From positions 46,617 to 53,275 of the forward strand of contig MGOB01000050.1 of assembly GCA_001796995.1 (NCBI GenBank): a stretch of 6,659 nucleotides of DNA. The letters are read 5' to 3'. Positions 5,587 through 6,659 of the stretch are shown one piece after another (positions within the stretch are counted from its first letter, which is position 1; each line of letters starts with the position of its first letter). Both the position numbers and the translations under genes were made by a program. A model generated the notes under the pieces. The model was given only the letters and a program-made list of their open reading frames with translations, did not search any database and had not been told where the DNA came from. This stretch comes from Chloroflexi bacterium RBG_16_68_14. Lineage in GTDB: Bacteria > Chloroflexota > Dehalococcoidia > DSTF01 > RBG-16-68-14.

Positions 5587-5973
5587 TCAGTCCACTTTCC
5601 CTTCGCCGCCGGCGTTGCTTCCAGGCAGGCTGTGACCGACCAGAGCGTCTCCTGCCGAGAAGGAGTCCGTCGACTTTCTGCTTGCCGCCGGGTTGAAGCC
5701 GAGGCGGCGGGCCTTCGGATCCTGAAGAGAGAGCGTGATTCTCACCACACTCTCGTAGGACATGAAAGCGAAATCCATCTCCTCGCAGGTGGCGCTGTCG
5801 CGGTATGTAGCCACCGCGAGCCACGTGTCGGCGAGGTGCACGATGTGGCAGACGTCCAGCGTCACACCGTCGGCGAGATGAAACCCTACCACTGGGATGC
5901 GGCTCGCCCGCGCCGCGCACGCTCGCTCGACGCGGTCCGGCAACACTGTCCTGTAGAAATCCGCTCGAAACAT
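5587..5973 (-). CDS. Unrecognised 128-aa protein in the redox cluster
   Basis: I do not recognise this family. The first half is well ordered in appearance: MFRADFYRTVLPDRVERA, then alternating hydrophobic strands such as IPVVGFHLADGVTLDVCHIV, TWLAVATYR and SYESVVRITLSL. This pattern suggests a small beta-barrel of about 85 residues. The last 40 residues are rich in Ser, Gly, Lys and Arg and look disordered. There is no signal peptide or membrane segment, so it is probably cytoplasmic. Cys19, Cys42 and Cys63 with His32, His43 and His46 could bind metal or take part in redox chemistry, but no CxxC is present. The gene is co-oriented with its neighbours, 26 bp after the DUF2933-like gene and 2 bp before the thioredoxin ATG. 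The start lacks a strong Shine-Dalgarno sequence, so the exact N-terminus is uncertain. The protein-like strand pattern and the tight packing support a real gene. Confidence 0.65.
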   Translation of the reverse strand: MFRADFYRTVLPDRVERACAARASRIPVVGFHLADGVTLDVCHIVHLADTWLAVATYRDSATCEEMDFAFMSYESVVRITLSLQDPKARRLGFNPAASRKSTDSFSAGDALVGHSLPGSNAGGEGKVD

Positions 5974-5999
5974 GGCTCAGGCTGCCTGCTCTGGGAGTG

Positions 6000-6350
6000 T
6001 CACTCCCTTCTCGGTTGCTGCGGCTTGGCGTTCTCTGAAGGCGTTGCTCCGTCTACGCGGGCCTCGAGAAGGCCGGTGGCCGCTGGGCCGGCGGGTTGCG
6101 TTTCGCGCCCTGGTGCGCTGGCGGGCAGAGTGTCAGAGCGGGCGGCCAGCAGCCGCCTGAGTTCGACGACCTCCCGTTCGAGCGCCGTTAGCTTCTGCTC
6201 GGCGCTGTCATCGCGGGCGGTGCGCCCATGCGCATCGTGCGGTGTGCCTGCTCCGTGCTGCCCGTGCATGCCACGCATCATGAACCACATGAGCAGGGGG
6301 CAAGCGAGCAGAATAAGCATAATAGGGAATACTGAGGCCAACCATTCCAT
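6000..6350 (-). CDS. Small membrane protein with His/Met cluster and coiled coil (DUF2933-like)
   Basis: The 116-aa product starts with one transmembrane helix (about residues 4-25) containing LILLACPLLMWFMM, followed by a His/Met/Gly-rich patch, RGMHGQHGAGTPHDAHG (about 26-42). The N-terminal part resembles DUF2933 proteins, small membrane proteins often found near metal-resistance genes; this match is from memory of the pattern and is not certain. Residues about 49-71 (SAEQKLTALEREVVELRRLL) form a heptad coiled coil, and the Pro/Ala/Glu-rich tail looks disordered. The start is well supported by AAGGAG (complement of 6360-6365) 9 nt upstream. The gene follows the Rieske gene by 26 bp and was probably transcribed with it. 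Its function is unknown; the His/Met patch could bind copper or another soft metal, and the coiled coil suggests self-assembly or a partner. Confidence 0.75.
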   Translation of the reverse strand: MEWLASVFPIMLILLACPLLMWFMMRGMHGQHGAGTPHDAHGRTARDDSAEQKLTALEREVVELRRLLAARSDTLPASAPGRETQPAGPAATGLLEARVDGATPSENAKPQQPRRE

Positions 6351-6376
6351 CCTTAGCTGCTCCTTCCGGCTTCTCT

Positions 6377-6659
6377 TCAGGCCTGGACCGCCCGCTGCGG
6401 GTTGTCAGACCCGCCGGGCGTGATCTTGCCGGTGTCCACGATGACTTGTCCGTTCTCGATGGTGAGCTCCATGGTGTCCAGCGGGCGGGGCGCGGGCCCA
6501 TAGACCAGGATGCCGGCATCGGTGTAGGTGGAACCGTGGCAGGGGCAGCGGAACCAGCCTTGCTTGGGCGCGCCTGTGGTGGGATCGGGCCAGACGAAGT
6601 TCGGCCGCCAGGGGACGGTGCAGCCCAGGTGGGGGCACTTCCACCAAAGGGCGAGCAGA
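6377..6659 (-). CDS. Rieske [2Fe-2S] protein, C-terminal part (runs off the right edge)
   Basis: Ninety-three residues and a TGA stop are visible; the N-terminus, including any membrane anchor or Tat signal, lies outside the window. Both cluster-binding boxes are present: KCPHLGCTVPW (Cys and His ligands plus the first disulfide Cys) and RCPCHGSTY (second Cys and His ligands plus the second disulfide Cys). The disulfide pair and the Tyr after CHGS mark the high-potential Rieske proteins of cytochrome bc1/b6f-type complexes (QcrA/PetC) rather than dioxygenase ferredoxins. The C-terminal part continues with the usual beta strands (PRPLDTMELTIENGQVIVDT). Twenty-seven residues separate the first His ligand from the second box, against about 15 in cyanobacterial PetC, so the loop is long. 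In a bc complex this subunit takes electrons from quinol and passes them to cytochrome c. It is the first visible gene of the minus-strand cluster, so cytochrome b and c genes may lie just to the right. Confidence 0.92.
   Translation of the reverse strand, partial: LLALWWKCPHLGCTVPWRPNFVWPDPTTGAPKQGWFRCPCHGSTYTDAGILVYGPAPRPLDTMELTIENGQVIVDTGKITPGGSDNPQRAVQA

Noticed and set aside
5585..5920. N-terminal extension of the small thioredoxin
   Set aside because: The frame is open, but the extra residues have low-complexity Arg/Gly composition and overlap the 128-aa gene. The ATG at 5584 gives a standard compact thioredoxin.
5632..6423. 263-codon plus-strand open frame opposite the small redox genes
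   Set aside because: It lacks any domain, is rich in Arg, Ser and Ala, and lies antisense to genes with ribosome binding sites and recognisable features.

Overview
The window is high-GC bacterial DNA with tightly packed genes. Shine-Dalgarno sites are strong and stop/start codons overlap. The class E/F-type sortase, the CcdA type with an APCC motif and the CPHLGC-type Rieske centre fit a Chloroflexota (Thermomicrobia-like) or actinobacterial chromosome. This assignment is an inference from family resemblance and has low resolution.

Layout. (1) 1-184, minus: the 5' end of an unidentified small membrane protein that runs off the left edge. (2) 185-389: a divergent control region with a perfect 8-bp inverted repeat (306-331) just upstream of a recognisable -35/-10 promoter (338-367). 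(3) 390-2338, plus: a two-gene operon for a membrane-bound NarL/DesK-type histidine kinase and its LuxR-family response regulator, joined by an ATGA overlap. (4) 2339-2906: a 568-bp gap without a convincing gene, where the two transcription units converge. It holds a long inverted repeat and an orphan 3' end of a tRNA (T-arm, acceptor strand and CCA), a typical footprint of site-specific integration. (5) 2907-6659, minus: a co-oriented cluster transcribed right to left. The order is Rieske iron-sulfur protein (3' part only), a small DUF2933-like membrane protein with a coiled coil, an unrecognised 128-aa protein, a small CKPC thioredoxin, a CcdA/DsbD-type membrane protein, a membrane-anchored CAPC redoxin, and after a 90-bp gap a sortase.

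How the genes may work together. The minus-strand cluster reads as electron transfer plus thiol redox chemistry at the membrane. A cytoplasmic thioredoxin could reduce CcdA, and CcdA could pass electrons to the anchored outward-facing redoxin. In known systems of this kind the end use is reduction of apocytochrome c haem-binding cysteines or other exported thiols, which fits a neighbouring bc-type complex gene. The sortase closes the cluster and may be independent of it. The two-component operon looks self-contained and possibly autoregulated; nothing in the window shows its signal or its targets.

I did not find a clearly new system. The points most worth checking are the orphan tRNA end, the palindrome-promoter arrangement, the redox relay gene order with its paired cysteines, the 6-residue insertion next to the phosphorylation site of the regulator, the wide spacing between the Rieske cluster-binding boxes, and the unrecognised 128-aa gene.
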